A DNA stretch of 64,000 nucleotides, taken from Planctomycetota bacterium. GTDB taxonomy: Bacteria > Planctomycetota > UBA1135 > GCA-002686595. Made by a program: the position numbers and the translations under genes. Position 1 is the first letter of the stretch. Each line of letters starts with the position of its first letter. The stretch is from positions 1 to 64,000 of the forward strand of contig DUBE01000044.1 of the NCBI GenBank assembly GCA_012960475.1, in the 5' to 3' direction. The notes beneath the pieces were generated by a model. The model was given only the letters and a program-made list of their open reading frames with translations, searched no databases and was not told the origin of the DNA. Of this stretch, positions 9,040 through 17,867 are shown piece after piece.

Positions 9040-9888
9040 ATGGCTTCTTCTCTCCGTCAAACTCCCCGGCGCTACTCCGATCTGCGGCTGTTCGCCTTTG
9101 GTCTCGCAGAGAGGGTTGCCCAGGCTCTTGGAGGGTGTAGATTCTATTCTCGGCGGTTTCTCAGCCCGCCCTTGGTGCGCCGTGAGGTGATCTCCCGCGC
9201 GGGCCTGCCTGCGACCCTTGAGGGTCTGCGCATCGCACTCCTCTCGGATCTGCACGCGGGACCATTCCTTGATTCCGCTTCCATGAGCGGGGTGATTGAA
9301 ACCACACTCGCCGCGCGGCCTGATCTGGTGGTTTTTTGCGGGGACTTCATCGCCCATCGGGTCGAAGCCGGTGTCCTCTTGGCTGAGGTCATGGCTCCCC
9401 TGGCCCAGGTGCCTCTGGGGGCCCTGGCGGTCTTCGGCAACCACGACTACCGGGGTCGGCGCGAGTCTGAGATCGAGGAGAGTTTCGCCCGTACTGGCTG
9501 GAGTTTTCTGCGCAACCGGGGCCAGCGTCTGGGGGAGTTGCCCCTGGTGGTGACAGGCATCGAGGACCCTGAAGAGGGCCGGGTGCTGGACATCGAGGCC
9601 GCACGGGAGGCCCTGGAGCCCGCTGATCTGGAGGTCTGCTTGTGCCACAATCCAAGCACGGGACCATCCCTGGCGCGTGAGGGCTGCCTTGCGGTTCTGA
9701 GTGGTCATTCCCACGGTCGTCAAATCGACCTGCCATTCTTGCGGGGTCTAGGGCCTGCGCACCCCGGGCTGCGCGTGGAACTGGGGTCGACGACCTTGAT
9801 CACAAGTCGCGGCTTGGGGGTGGTGGGCTTGCCCTTGCGCGTGGGAGCTCCGGCGGAAGTCGTGTTGATTGAGTTGAGTGCCGGTTGA
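9040..9888 (+). CDS. Calcineurin-like metallophosphoesterase (YaeI/YkuE type)
   Basis: A two-metal phosphoesterase of ~282 residues. The ordered motifs are all present: LSDLHAG (D-x-H), VFCGDFI (GD), FGNHDYR (GNHD), CLCHNPS (H) and LSGHSHGRQID (GHxH). Relatives act on UDP-diacylglucosamine, lipids or peptidoglycan-linked phosphates; the substrate here is unknown. The N-terminal ~50 residues are basic with a weak hydrophobic patch and may associate with the membrane. ATG 9040 is preferred; a GTG at 9013 in the same frame is an alternative. Four nucleotides separate the stop from the earliest start of the next gene. Confidence 0.88.
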   Translation: MASSLRQTPRRYSDLRLFAFGLAERVAQALGGCRFYSRRFLSPPLVRREVISRAGLPATLEGLRIALLSDLHAGPFLDSASMSGVIETTLAARPDLVVFCGDFIAHRVEAGVLLAEVMAPLAQVPLGALAVFGNHDYRGRRESEIEESFARTGWSFLRNRGQRLGELPLVVTGIEDPEEGRVLDIEAAREALEPADLEVCLCHNPSTGPSLAREGCLAVLSGHSHGRQIDLPFLRGLGPAHPGLRVELGSTTLITSRGLGVVGLPLRVGAPAEVVLIELSAG

Positions 9889-9891
9889 TTT

Positions 9892-10857
9892 TTGGTGCGC
9901 TCATACTCTTGGGCTGCTCAAAGATTTCCGCTCTATTCAAGTTCTCCGCCTCCCCCCCCTCTTGCTTCTAGACTTCGCAGCGTGAGTGGCGCCCTAACAA
10001 CGAGGGGTGGTGTTCTCTTTGTCGGTTCCCATGCGCGCACCGCGCGGCTTCGAACCCATGACTTGAATGGACATCGTCTAGGTGGTGGTTTCACGTTCCG
10101 GGATCCGGAGCGGGAACGTTCCAGTATCGAAGGTGTTGCGGTGGACACGGATCGGCGTCTTTGGGTTGCAGACGGGGAAGGTCAGTGCCTGCGCACGTTC
10201 TCTCTTTTTGGCCGAGAGCTCGTTTCTGTGCCCGCTGGTCGTGAAGATCGGGCCGGACAGTTGGGCCGTCCCTCCGGTGTGGATGTTTGGGGCGTGGATG
10301 ATGAGTTGTTGGTGGGTGTGACCAGCAGTGGCCGTCGACGCCACGCGGCGCAGCTGCTTTCACCCGCCACCGGGCGCATGATTTCTCTGCGCCCCCTGGG
10401 GGATCCCGAGGGGTTCTTCCTCGATGCTCGCGGGATTGTGCTGCAAGAGGACGAGGCCTGGGTCTTGGAGGCCCAGACCCCGCGTCTGCAGGTTTTCAAG
10501 GAGGGCGCGTTCCACTACGCTCTGCCCTTGCCCGAGATCCAAGGGGCCCGGCCCATGGCCTTCGCCCTGGCTCCGGGTGGCCGCCCCGTGGTGGCCTGGG
10601 GTGGTGAGCGGGGAGCGGTCTTGCTGCTCGGCCCCGATGGCCGGGTGAACGGTTGTCTGGCGGCGGCGGGGGAAGAGGTCGGCGGCGTGGCCCATCCCAC
10701 CGGAATCCTGTGTGTGCCCGGTGTTGATGATCGTCACACCCGGGTGGTGCTGCTCGATCACGATGGCAGCCGCGTGCAGGTATTCAATTTGGAAGGCAGT
10801 TGCTATGGAGCCTTTGTGGGTGGCAGCTTGGGCGGCGGCGAAGTGGGCAGTGGCTGA
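9892..10857 (+). CDS. NHL-like beta-propeller protein, function unknown
   Basis: A protein of up to 321 residues with repeated segments of the NHL/beta-propeller kind, such as IEGVAVDTDRRLWVADGEG, GRPSGVDVWGVDDELLVGV, EGFFLDARGIVLQEDEAWVLE and VAHPTGILCVPGVDDRHTRVVLLDHDGSRVQVFN. No enzyme motif is visible. There is no ATG near the beginning: TTG 9892, GTG 9895 and GTG 9982 are all possible starts, and only the part after 9982 shows repeat structure. The first ~30 residues are Ser/Pro-rich and not a good signal peptide, so localisation is unclear. It follows the phosphoesterase closely and is likely in one transcript with it. Confidence 0.7.
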   Translation: MVRSYSWAAQRFPLYSSSPPPPPLASRLRSVSGALTTRGGVLFVGSHARTARLRTHDLNGHRLGGGFTFRDPERERSSIEGVAVDTDRRLWVADGEGQCLRTFSLFGRELVSVPAGREDRAGQLGRPSGVDVWGVDDELLVGVTSSGRRRHAAQLLSPATGRMISLRPLGDPEGFFLDARGIVLQEDEAWVLEAQTPRLQVFKEGAFHYALPLPEIQGARPMAFALAPGGRPVVAWGGERGAVLLLGPDGRVNGCLAAAGEEVGGVAHPTGILCVPGVDDRHTRVVLLDHDGSRVQVFNLEGSCYGAFVGGSLGGGEVGSG

Positions 10858-10942
10858 GTGTTGTTGAGCTGCTCCTGGGCCTCGCAAACCCCCTCGAATT
10901 GAATCCGTAGCCATGCGAGCGCTTGTCGCTAGGATGTGTGTC

Positions 10943-13360
10943 ATGTTCCGCCCGACCCATGTTCATGGTCTCTTGCTGCTCGTTCTACTAGGCGCCATTG
11001 GGTTCATGCTCTGGTCGTTTGAGGGGAGCCCTGGGCTTGTGCCAGCGCCCCTTGTGCCGGGCTTGGCGGCTGATGGGGATGAGCCCGGGCTCATGGGCGG
11101 GCGCTCGATTTCCAAAGATCAGGTGATCTCTGACGCAAGCGATGCAACCGGTTCTTCTCCGGCGCGCAGCACCGAGGGCGAGTACTGGCGATGGATCAGG
11201 GGCGAAGTGCGTTCCAAGTTGACCCAGGTACCCATCGAAGGGGGTCAGGTTCGGATCAACGATGGAAGTCGACAGGGTGAAGCGGTCACTGACGCTGACG
11301 GATCCTTCGAGATCGAATGGCTGGGCGCCGACCATTTTACCATGAGCTTGTTTGCCCCTGGCTTTGAGCAGCGCGAGCATCCCGGGATGAACTGGGACGA
11401 GGAGCCCCTGGAGTTGGAGATGAACCCCTTGGGGGTCGTGTTCGGTACCTTTGAGTGGCCCACGGGGCTCATGCTGGAGCCATTCGGCGAGGTCCAGTTC
11501 TTTCGCGGCGCCCTTTCCAATGCTGCCCGCAAGCCTGCCCATGTGTTGTCCCTGACCGCGGAGCCTCATTTCAAGGCTCAATTGTCCGCCGGAACCTGGA
11601 GTCTGGCTCTGCATCGCAGAGACCAGAGCAGTTCTTTTGAGACGTCCTTTGAGGTGCGCATGGGAGAGGAAACCACGCTGCATCTACCTCTCTCGCCGAG
11701 TCTGATCTACCGGGGCAAGGTGGTCTTCAAGCTCGGCAATGAGGGAGTGCCTGGGGTGGCTCTGGACCTGCGCCAGGAAGTTGCCGGGGTTTCGAGGGCT
11801 GTGCGCAGATCCTTGCAGTTGAGTTGCGTCAGCGCGGAGGATGGCAGCTTCGCCTTCGAAGGCTTGAGCCCAGGGAAAGTTCTCATCTCCTTGCGCACCC
11901 CCTGGGGGCAGGTTCTTCGCTTGAGCCATGTGCTCAGCGCTCAAAACAGTGGCCGGACCGAGCGTGTGGTGGTGGCCCCTTCCGGGAGCATATCAGGTTT
12001 TGTGCGTGATCATGCTGGTCAGCCCGTGACCCAACAGGAAGTGCGACTGGTTCCAAACAATGCCTCGGACCTGGGAGATGGGCGCTATGGGCAGCTGCGA
12101 GGTGATGCTGCCCGAGGAGACTCTGAACTGGTGCAGCAAACGACAACAGACGGGCAAGGCCGTTTTGTTTTTGATCAGGTGGCTGCCAACCGTCCTGTTT
12201 GCCTGCAAGTGCGACCCCATCCACATCTCGTGGCGGAGGTTCAGGTAACCGTCCCAGAGGGGAGCATTCGGGATAATGTGCAGATCACTCTAGGCCAGGT
12301 GAGTTCTTTTGTAGTGCGCGTTCGGGATCCTCAGGGACAAACCTTGGAGGGCGCGCTGGTCGTGTTGAGGATGGCAGGTGGGATTAGTTTGTTCACTAGC
12401 GGTTTTCGTCCCCAGGCACTCACGGACAGTCAAGGGGAAGCGCACTTTGATTTGGCACCGAAGGATCTGGAATTGGCGCAAGTCACTCGGGATGGCTGGG
12501 TGAGGGGGAAAATAGATTTGGTGCCCGGGGGGATTGCTGAAGTGGTCATGCAGCCTGCTGTGATCGTGCGCGGCGTCGTGCGCGACTCGGATGGCTGGGT
12601 AGTGCCTGGTTTGCTGGTCAGTGCCACCGAAGAGTTTGGGGCCAGGAGTTCTTCGGGACCCTACAAGCGGACAATAGCCGGGCCTGATGGCTCATTTGAG
12701 TTTGTTGGTTTTTATACGATCGATATCCTCATCCGTGCCAGCGGATCGGGCTGGATTCAGAAGACAGAGCATCGCATTCAAGTGCAACCGGGTACTTCAC
12801 ATGAGATCATCCTGACAGTGCAGCGCAAGTTGAGCATGGATCCTGGCAGTCTGCGCGTGGAAGGGGTCAGGAAGGGAAGTGGAGACCCCGTTCCTGGGCT
12901 TTCCATGACGGGCCTGGGCAACTGCACTGTGGCCTTGGTGGGGCCGGAGTTGTGGATCACAGGTGTTCGTCCAGGTCGCTACACACCAGTCCTGAGCGCG
13001 CCGGGTTTCGAGCAACTGCGCTTGAATCCGGTCGATGTGCTCAGTGCTGATTCGATCAACCTGGGGCGCATTGAATTGCGTCGGGCGGTTCAGGTGGAGG
13101 TCAGGGTGCGAGATGCCGAGGGCAAGTCCGTGCCCCGTGCCCGGGTGGTGTTCAGCGAGCTTGCCAAGGAGCAAGACGGAGAGGTGGTTTCGGCCCGTTG
13201 GAAGGCTCGTACCGATGCTCAGGGCCGCGCCACATTCAAGCGCCTTCCACGGGAGCGTCTACGCTTGACCGTGTCCCATCGTTCCTCCAAGAAGTACAGT
13301 GATGTGGTGCGCATCAAGGATACGAAGGGTCCCATCGAGGTGCGACTCAAGTCACGCTAG
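10943..13360 (+). CDS. Membrane-anchored protein with multiple carboxypeptidase-regulatory-like (Ig-like) domains
   Basis: About 805 residues. The N-terminus (HGLLLLVLLGAIGFMLWSF) is a signal anchor, and the rest is outside the membrane. Several copies of the carboxypeptidase D regulatory-like beta-sandwich are recognisable by the pattern V-x-G-x-V-x-D...G-x-V...T-D-x-x-G-x-F-x-F: for example SISGFVRDHAGQPVTQQEV, TTDGQGRFVFDQVAANRP, VRGVVRDSDGWVVPGLLV and RTDAQGRATFKRLP. Such proteins serve as cell-surface or periplasmic scaffolds. ATG 10943 is chosen because AGGA lies 8 nt upstream; ATGs at 10913 and 10934 are alternatives. Part of the middle (12300-12800) is somewhat lower in GC than the flanks. 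Confidence 0.82.
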   Translation: MFRPTHVHGLLLLVLLGAIGFMLWSFEGSPGLVPAPLVPGLAADGDEPGLMGGRSISKDQVISDASDATGSSPARSTEGEYWRWIRGEVRSKLTQVPIEGGQVRINDGSRQGEAVTDADGSFEIEWLGADHFTMSLFAPGFEQREHPGMNWDEEPLELEMNPLGVVFGTFEWPTGLMLEPFGEVQFFRGALSNAARKPAHVLSLTAEPHFKAQLSAGTWSLALHRRDQSSSFETSFEVRMGEETTLHLPLSPSLIYRGKVVFKLGNEGVPGVALDLRQEVAGVSRAVRRSLQLSCVSAEDGSFAFEGLSPGKVLISLRTPWGQVLRLSHVLSAQNSGRTERVVVAPSGSISGFVRDHAGQPVTQQEVRLVPNNASDLGDGRYGQLRGDAARGDSELVQQTTTDGQGRFVFDQVAANRPVCLQVRPHPHLVAEVQVTVPEGSIRDNVQITLGQVSSFVVRVRDPQGQTLEGALVVLRMAGGISLFTSGFRPQALTDSQGEAHFDLAPKDLELAQVTRDGWVRGKIDLVPGGIAEVVMQPAVIVRGVVRDSDGWVVPGLLVSATEEFGARSSSGPYKRTIAGPDGSFEFVGFYTIDILIRASGSGWIQKTEHRIQVQPGTSHEIILTVQRKLSMDPGSLRVEGVRKGSGDPVPGLSMTGLGNCTVALVGPELWITGVRPGRYTPVLSAPGFEQLRLNPVDVLSADSINLGRIELRRAVQVEVRVRDAEGKSVPRARVVFSELAKEQDGEVVSARWKARTDAQGRATFKRLPRERLRLTVSHRSSKKYSDVVRIKDTKGPIEVRLKSR

Positions 13361-13409
13361 CTTTGACAGTGCGAGTTCTCTTGCAGGGTCCGACTCGGGT
13401 TTGGCTAGC

Positions 13410-14330
13410 ATGGAGCGCATGACCTCCCAGCAATCCAAACCAAGCGCGGTGATCGATGTGGGCACCAACAGTGTGTTGCTGGTGGTGGGCCGATTGGATG
13501 GGGAGGGCCAGCTTGAGTTCTTGCGCCAGGAGATCCGCATCCCGCGTCTGGGCCAGGGCTTGCAGGCCACGGGCTTGATTTGCGAGGACGCCCTGGAGCG
13601 TGGCATCAAGAGTCTGGGGGAACTGCTGGTCGTTGCTGCGGAGTACGGTCTGGTCCCTGCAGAGGTGCAGGTGGTGGCCACCGCTGCTTTGCGTCTGGCC
13701 AGCAACGGGGAGCAGGTTGCTGTTCGCTTGGAGCAGGCCACGGGTTGCTCCCTTCAGGTCCTGCCGGGCAACGAGGAAGCGCGCTTGAGTCATCGGGCAG
13801 TGGCCATGGGCAATCCCAATGCCGTCGCCGTGGATGTGGGTGGCGGCAGTACGGAGGTGGTCTGGAATGGGGGAGACGAGCGGCGGTCGATTGATCTGGG
13901 AGCCATGACGCTGAGCGAGTCATTCGATGGGACCAGTGATTCCCCGCGCGATTCCTTCGCCGCGGCCAGTACCTGGGCGCGTGAGCAACTCAGCGACCTG
14001 CCGTCTGGCCTTGCTGGAGATCATCCAGTGGCCTTGATCGGGGGCAGCGCCGTGAATCTGGCCTGCCTGGTCAAGGGCCTTGAACAGTTTGATCACACCC
14101 AGGCTGATCGGGTCTGGGTGACCACTGACCAGATCCTGTCCCTGGCCGAAGACCTTTGGCTCGAAGACTTGGACCAACGCCGATCGCGGCCGATTGAGTC
14201 CGAGCGCGTCTCCATTCTGCCTGCGGGGTTGCTCTGTCTGGGCCTTGCCCTGGAGAGCCTCGCAGCCGAGGGGGGATGGACACGGACCGTCGGCCTCTCC
14301 CATGGACTCTTGGGGCAACTGCTCGCTTAG
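13410..14330 (+). CDS. Exopolyphosphatase / pppGpp phosphohydrolase (Ppx/GppA family)
   Basis: A 306-residue member of the ASKHA phosphatase superfamily. The phosphate-1 motif is AVIDVGTNSVLLVVG, the phosphate-2 motif is VDVGGGSTEVVW, and GNEEARLSHRAV contains the catalytic-type Glu found in Ppx (…GxEEAR…). The short length fits the two-domain Ppx forms without the C-terminal HD extension. It should hydrolyse inorganic polyphosphate and/or pppGpp in the cytoplasm. ATG 13410 and ATG 13419 are both plausible; the frame is open upstream into the preceding gene. It lies 49 nt after the surface protein gene. Confidence 0.9.
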   Translation: MERMTSQQSKPSAVIDVGTNSVLLVVGRLDGEGQLEFLRQEIRIPRLGQGLQATGLICEDALERGIKSLGELLVVAAEYGLVPAEVQVVATAALRLASNGEQVAVRLEQATGCSLQVLPGNEEARLSHRAVAMGNPNAVAVDVGGGSTEVVWNGGDERRSIDLGAMTLSESFDGTSDSPRDSFAAASTWAREQLSDLPSGLAGDHPVALIGGSAVNLACLVKGLEQFDHTQADRVWVTTDQILSLAEDLWLEDLDQRRSRPIESERVSILPAGLLCLGLALESLAAEGGWTRTVGLSHGLLGQLLA

Positions 14331-14463
14331 TGGAAGAGTCGATCAGGCTCTGCGTTCATGCTCCGGACCTCAATGGACAGCGCTCGATTTGCTTCGGTCC
14401 TGTCCGCAAGCGTGACATTCCCTCGGTGTCTTGTAATGAAGTCGGAGATGCTAGGATACAGGC

Positions 14464-14868
14464 GTGAAGTATCTGGTCAGTTTCTTCTGCGTGGCTTTCC
14501 TGCTCCATCTGGTTGCTTGCCATCCACCGGGAAGAAAACTGCTGAACATGGAAGTCCTGCAAGGAGATGTGGTCATATTGGCCACCATGTTTGATGTTTC
14601 AGACAGGAGCACAGTCAGTGAGATCTGGGACGCAGCTGGCGAGAAGCCGTTCTCCACAGAAGTAGTGGCCCCTACCTTGGTCGCGAGCAAGGAGAGTCCA
14701 TTGAAGACAGAGTTGTCCGGGCCGGTTGAGATCAGGATCTTGCACACAACTTCCCTGGAAACCTCCGTGACCTTGACAGGTCTGACCCTGGTACGAACTA
14801 CATCAGAATCTGAAGACTGGCATCTGCCTGTTTCAGAGGTCAGGCGAGCCAAGAAGGGGGCCCTATAG
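14464..14868 (+). CDS. Small lipoprotein, function unknown
   Basis: A 134-residue protein with a classical lipoprotein signal: MKYLVSFFCVAFLLHLVAC, with lipobox LVAC. The start is GTG at 14464, with AGGA about 8 nt upstream (CTAGGATACAGGC). The mature part is beta-rich (MEVLQGDVVILATMF, ETSVTLTGLTLVRTT) without a recognisable domain. Its GC content is visibly lower than the neighbours', and nothing in the context indicates a role. Confidence 0.6.
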   Translation: MKYLVSFFCVAFLLHLVACHPPGRKLLNMEVLQGDVVILATMFDVSDRSTVSEIWDAAGEKPFSTEVVAPTLVASKESPLKTELSGPVEIRILHTTSLETSVTLTGLTLVRTTSESEDWHLPVSEVRRAKKGAL

Positions 14869-14911
14869 GGTCTTGCCTCACCAACCTTCCCGCAGTTGCT
14901 CTTGGTGGGCA

Positions 14912-15349
14912 ATGGAGGATCCACACCTGTTCCCAGAATCCATATCTCCCATGCAGATACCCGGCTTTCATCTCTCCCTTGGTGTAGAGGACCTTCCCTG
15001 GCGCGCCACCTCCTACCCGGGGGTCGATTGGTATCTGCTCGCCAGTGAGGGCCAGGACGGCGGTACAGAGGAGGGAGCAACGGTTCTGATCCGTATGGCT
15101 CCGGGCAGGGGCTATCCGGCCCATCGTCACTTGGGAATCGAGGAGGTTCTTGTGCTTGCCGGTGGCTACAGGGACCACTTGGGAGAGCACCTGGCAGGCA
15201 GCTACCTGCGCTATCCCGCGGGTAGCGAACATGCTCCGATCGCGCTTGGGGATAAGGGGCAACCGGAAGCCTCGACCAATCCCGCCTGCGTGCTTTTCGC
15301 TTGCGCCCGGGGTGGGACCGAGCTGCTTTCCCAAGGAGCTGATGAGTGA
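14912..15349 (+). CDS. ChrR-type cupin protein
   Basis: This 145-residue single-domain cupin resembles the C-terminal half of the ChrR anti-sigma factor. The metal site is PAHRHLGIEEVLVLAGG (H-x-H-x4-E), followed by GSYLRYPAGSEHAPI carrying the last His ligand. The zinc-binding anti-sigma N-terminal domain of ChrR is missing, so it is more likely a free cupin than an anti-sigma factor. ATG 14912 is preferred over an upstream TTG (14873). Its 3' end overlaps the cysteine dioxygenase gene by 8 nt, implying translational coupling and a shared theme of thiol or oxidant metabolism (inference). Confidence 0.75.
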   Translation: MEDPHLFPESISPMQIPGFHLSLGVEDLPWRATSYPGVDWYLLASEGQDGGTEEGATVLIRMAPGRGYPAHRHLGIEEVLVLAGGYRDHLGEHLAGSYLRYPAGSEHAPIALGDKGQPEASTNPACVLFACARGGTELLSQGADE

Positions 15350-16025
15350 AATGCCCATCCGGAATAGTGCCCTTGGGTCATTCGGCAGTTATCCTGTCCA
15401 TTTCATGACCCAGCAACCTATTGATGATCTGTGTGCCGCCCTCAAGGCGGAGTTTGACCAGGATTCTCGTGGTAAGGCGGTGCCAGCTCTCCTGGCTGCC
15501 TACCAAGCCGAGCACCAGGGCTGGAGGGACTGGGTGTTCTTCTCCGAAGAGCGGTACACGCGCAATCTGATCATGCGCTGCGAGGCCTTCGAATTGCTGC
15601 TCCTAGGATGGGCGACGGATCAAGAGAGCCCGATCCACGATCACGCCGACCAATACTGTTGGATGTCGGTCATGGAAGGAGAGTTGGAAGAGACTCACTA
15701 CACCCTGCCCGAGCCCGTTTCAACGGCCGACACTTCAGGGGTTGCAACTCCTGCGCCCGCTATTCTGGAACTAGGACGCAGCAAGACGTTTCAAGCGGGG
15801 GGTGTGGCTTTCATCGATGATTCCATCGCCTACCATCTGATTCGGCCCATGGGGGCAGCGCCCGCGGTCTCCATGCACCTCTATGCCAACCCCATCGACA
15901 CCTGCCGTATTTTTTGCCCCGAGACGGGGAGGCCTGAGGACATATCCCTGGGCTATCACTCCGTGCGCGGAGAGCTCTCGGGAAGCGCCACGGCCGAGAC
16001 AATCCGCGCCCGTTTCCGGTCCTAG
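15342..16025 (+). CDS. Cysteine dioxygenase type I (cupin)
   Basis: A 227-residue non-haem iron enzyme that oxidises L-cysteine to cysteine sulfinate (or a close thiol dioxygenase). The iron ligands fit SPIHDHADQYCW (His99, His101) and AYHLIRP (His165). Cys106 sits seven residues after His99, as Cys93 does in mammalian CDO, and Tyr181 in MHLYANP matches the cross-linking tyrosine, so the Cys-Tyr cofactor can form. The start is ATG 15342, preceded by AAGGAGCTG, an excellent ribosome binding site inside the end of the cupin gene. An 11-residue longer loop precedes His165 compared with mammalian CDO. 3-mercaptopropionate dioxygenase is the main alternative, but those usually lack the Cys. Confidence 0.88.
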   Translation: MSEMPIRNSALGSFGSYPVHFMTQQPIDDLCAALKAEFDQDSRGKAVPALLAAYQAEHQGWRDWVFFSEERYTRNLIMRCEAFELLLLGWATDQESPIHDHADQYCWMSVMEGELEETHYTLPEPVSTADTSGVATPAPAILELGRSKTFQAGGVAFIDDSIAYHLIRPMGAAPAVSMHLYANPIDTCRIFCPETGRPEDISLGYHSVRGELSGSATAETIRARFRS

Positions 16026-16093
16026 GGGCATCAGAAGGGCTTGCCCCCTTGACCCCGTCCCCGCCCCTGCGTAACCTTCTCGGCTTCCAGCCT

Positions 16094-16170
16094 GGCGGGG
16101 TAGCTCAGTTGGTGAGAGCACAGGATTCATAACCCTGAGGTCGCGGGTTCAAATCCCGCCCCCGCTACCA
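16094..16170 (+). tRNA. tRNA-Met (anticodon CAT)
   Basis: A 77-nt cloverleaf including the encoded CCA. The acceptor stem is GGCGGGG/CCCCGCT (first pair G-U), the D arm is GCTC...GAGC, and the anticodon loop is TTCATAA with CAT. The variable loop is AGGTC, and the T arm is GCGGG-TTCAAAT-CCCGC. The pair closing the anticodon loop is an A-C mismatch (CAGGA/CCCTG). A paired acceptor end and the TAGCTCAG context fit elongator Met. An Ile tRNA read through lysidine cannot be excluded from sequence alone. Confidence 0.95.
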
Positions 16171-16179
16171 TTTCCAAGT

Positions 16180-16213
16180 AGAGGATCTGGCCTTTTCCGG
16201 CCGGGTCCTCTTT
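16180..16213 (+). terminator. Rho-independent terminator after tRNA-Met
   Basis: A 13-bp stem (AGAGGATCTGGCC with GGCCGGGTCCTCT, two G-U wobbles) closes a 6-nt loop TTTTCC and is followed by a short T run. It starts 10 nt after the tRNA CCA end and faces the convergent esterase gene. Confidence 0.75.
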
Positions 16214-16309
16214 GCATGCGACCTCTTGGGGCCAGTCGTTTCGAGACCGGCGCGGCGAGGCGCTAATGATAATCATCGAGAATCAGGCCCGTTGCCACCT
16301 GCTTGGGGC

Positions 16310-17866
16310 TCAACGCTCGATGGGGATTCGAAAGGGTGACGCGGGGAGTCCTTGACTGTCAGTCAGATTGCAGTCGGGGACTGGTTTCCATGCATAGCGC
16401 ACTTCGCAGGGATCTTGTGTCGGAGCCCCGATCAGCAGCACTGCGCCTTCCATGAGTTGGGCCTCAGCCGCGTAGACTGCACCATCGCAAGCGATGATTT
16501 CAAATCCCCTGGGCGGTTTCTGATCGCTGGTGCTGAGCTTGCTTTGGATGTTTTCGAATTCTAATTCTATTCCACCTGACTGCATGCTGGCTCGCTTGAT
16601 GATCGGCCCGGTGGGGGCCTGGCTCTGGCCATAGCTCACATGCATCGCCAACCTGGCAAGGCGGATTCCAACAGGACGCTTGCGCCGTGGATGCACGTCA
16701 GTCGGATGGCCCACATCAATGGTGACCGCCATGCCCACATGGGGAATCTGCTGGGAGAATCCGCGCTGTTGTTCTCGAAACTCTGGCCAGTGGGGCCGCC
16801 CCATGGCTGGCAGTTGGACGAACAGGAAGGGCAGGTGCGCCTGGCCAAAGGTGTTTCTTGTGTCTTGCACCAGCAGGGGAAACAAGGAAGCGTGCTGATC
16901 TACCCTGCTTGGGGACTCAGCATTGGACTCACCCTGGTACCACAAGATGCCGCGTACAGCACTGTTGCGGATGGGGTGCAGGGCTGCGCGCCACATGAAA
17001 CCGGGCTTGAAGGGATGGTTGCAGCCGAGCTGATCCCCAGGAATATCAAGTCCGGCGGCGAGAGCGTTCTCCAGGTTCAGGGCTGCACGCTGTCGGCACC
17101 ATTCTCCCAACAAGGGGTTCTTCAGCCAGTCCCTCCGCTGAATCAGCTCACTTGTCTGGGGCTGGGAGGCAAGCGCATCGGGCGAAATCCAGGCCTCTGT
17201 GGGTGTGCCACCTGCTGCCAGATCCACAAGTCCGATGGGGATTTCTAGTTGCTCCCAGAGCGCATGCCCAAAGTAGTAGCCGACCGCCGAAAGACTGCCG
17301 AGAGCCTCTGGTGAACAGCGCGTCCACTTCCCCTGCATGAAGGAATCGGCTGCCAGGCTGGAAACAGTCCTGGGGCTCCATTTGAGGCCAGCGTTCTGAG
17401 TTGGGTAGCGGGCCTGGAAGACACGGATCCCCATGGGAGCACTACCAGTCAGTGCCTCTGGTCCGTCCTGATCCCTTGAAAGCGGGAACTCCATGTTCGA
17501 CTGGCCAGCACAGATCCAAACATCTCCCACAAGCAGATCGTCGATGCTGATCTTCTTTCCACCTGATTCGATGGTGATGGCAAACGATTGGCAAGTGGCT
17601 GGTCTGGAGGAAAGGGCAACTTGCCAGAAGCCGTTATTGCTTGCGCTTGTGAGCCGCCTTTCCTTGCCACATTGAACAGTGACCTGGGCATGGGGCAGGG
17701 CCGACCCCCACAGGGAAATCGGCTGTTCCCTTTGGATCACCATGTGATCGGTCAGGTAGCTGGCGAGCGTGAGCTGCGCACTCGCAGAGGGTGCAAATGA
17801 GAGCAATGGGGCGAGCCATGCCCCCAAGGTCAGCATCAGTCTGCGCGTTTGACCCCTTGGGCCCAT
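16310..17866 (-). CDS. Sialate O-acetylesterase-like SGNH hydrolase (DUF303/SASA)
   Basis: An exported esterase of 518 residues. The N-terminal ~30 residues form a signal peptide (RRLMLTLGAWLAPLLSFAPSASA). The SGNH block I is ICAGQSNMEF with nucleophile Ser123, and GILWYQGESNAE gives the second family block. The C-terminal catalytic His is probably in VGHPTDVHP. Family members remove acetyl groups from sialic acids, xylan or other glycans, which fits a polysaccharide-degrading lifestyle alongside the sulfatases further on. The start at ATG 17866 lies one base after the stop of the upstream gene (17868), so the two are translationally coupled. Confidence 0.88.
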   Translation of the reverse strand: MGPRGQTRRLMLTLGAWLAPLLSFAPSASAQLTLASYLTDHMVIQREQPISLWGSALPHAQVTVQCGKERRLTSASNNGFWQVALSSRPATCQSFAITIESGGKKISIDDLLVGDVWICAGQSNMEFPLSRDQDGPEALTGSAPMGIRVFQARYPTQNAGLKWSPRTVSSLAADSFMQGKWTRCSPEALGSLSAVGYYFGHALWEQLEIPIGLVDLAAGGTPTEAWISPDALASQPQTSELIQRRDWLKNPLLGEWCRQRAALNLENALAAGLDIPGDQLGCNHPFKPGFMWRAALHPIRNSAVRGILWYQGESNAESPSRVDQHASLFPLLVQDTRNTFGQAHLPFLFVQLPAMGRPHWPEFREQQRGFSQQIPHVGMAVTIDVGHPTDVHPRRKRPVGIRLARLAMHVSYGQSQAPTGPIIKRASMQSGGIELEFENIQSKLSTSDQKPPRGFEIIACDGAVYAAEAQLMEGAVLLIGAPTQDPCEVRYAWKPVPDCNLTDSQGLPASPFRIPIER

Positions 17867-17867
17867 T

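Noticed and set aside
16265-16280. Fur-box-like sequence TGATAATCATC
   Set aside because: Only half of the consensus matches and it lies between the tRNA terminator and the 3' end of a convergent gene, not near a promoter.
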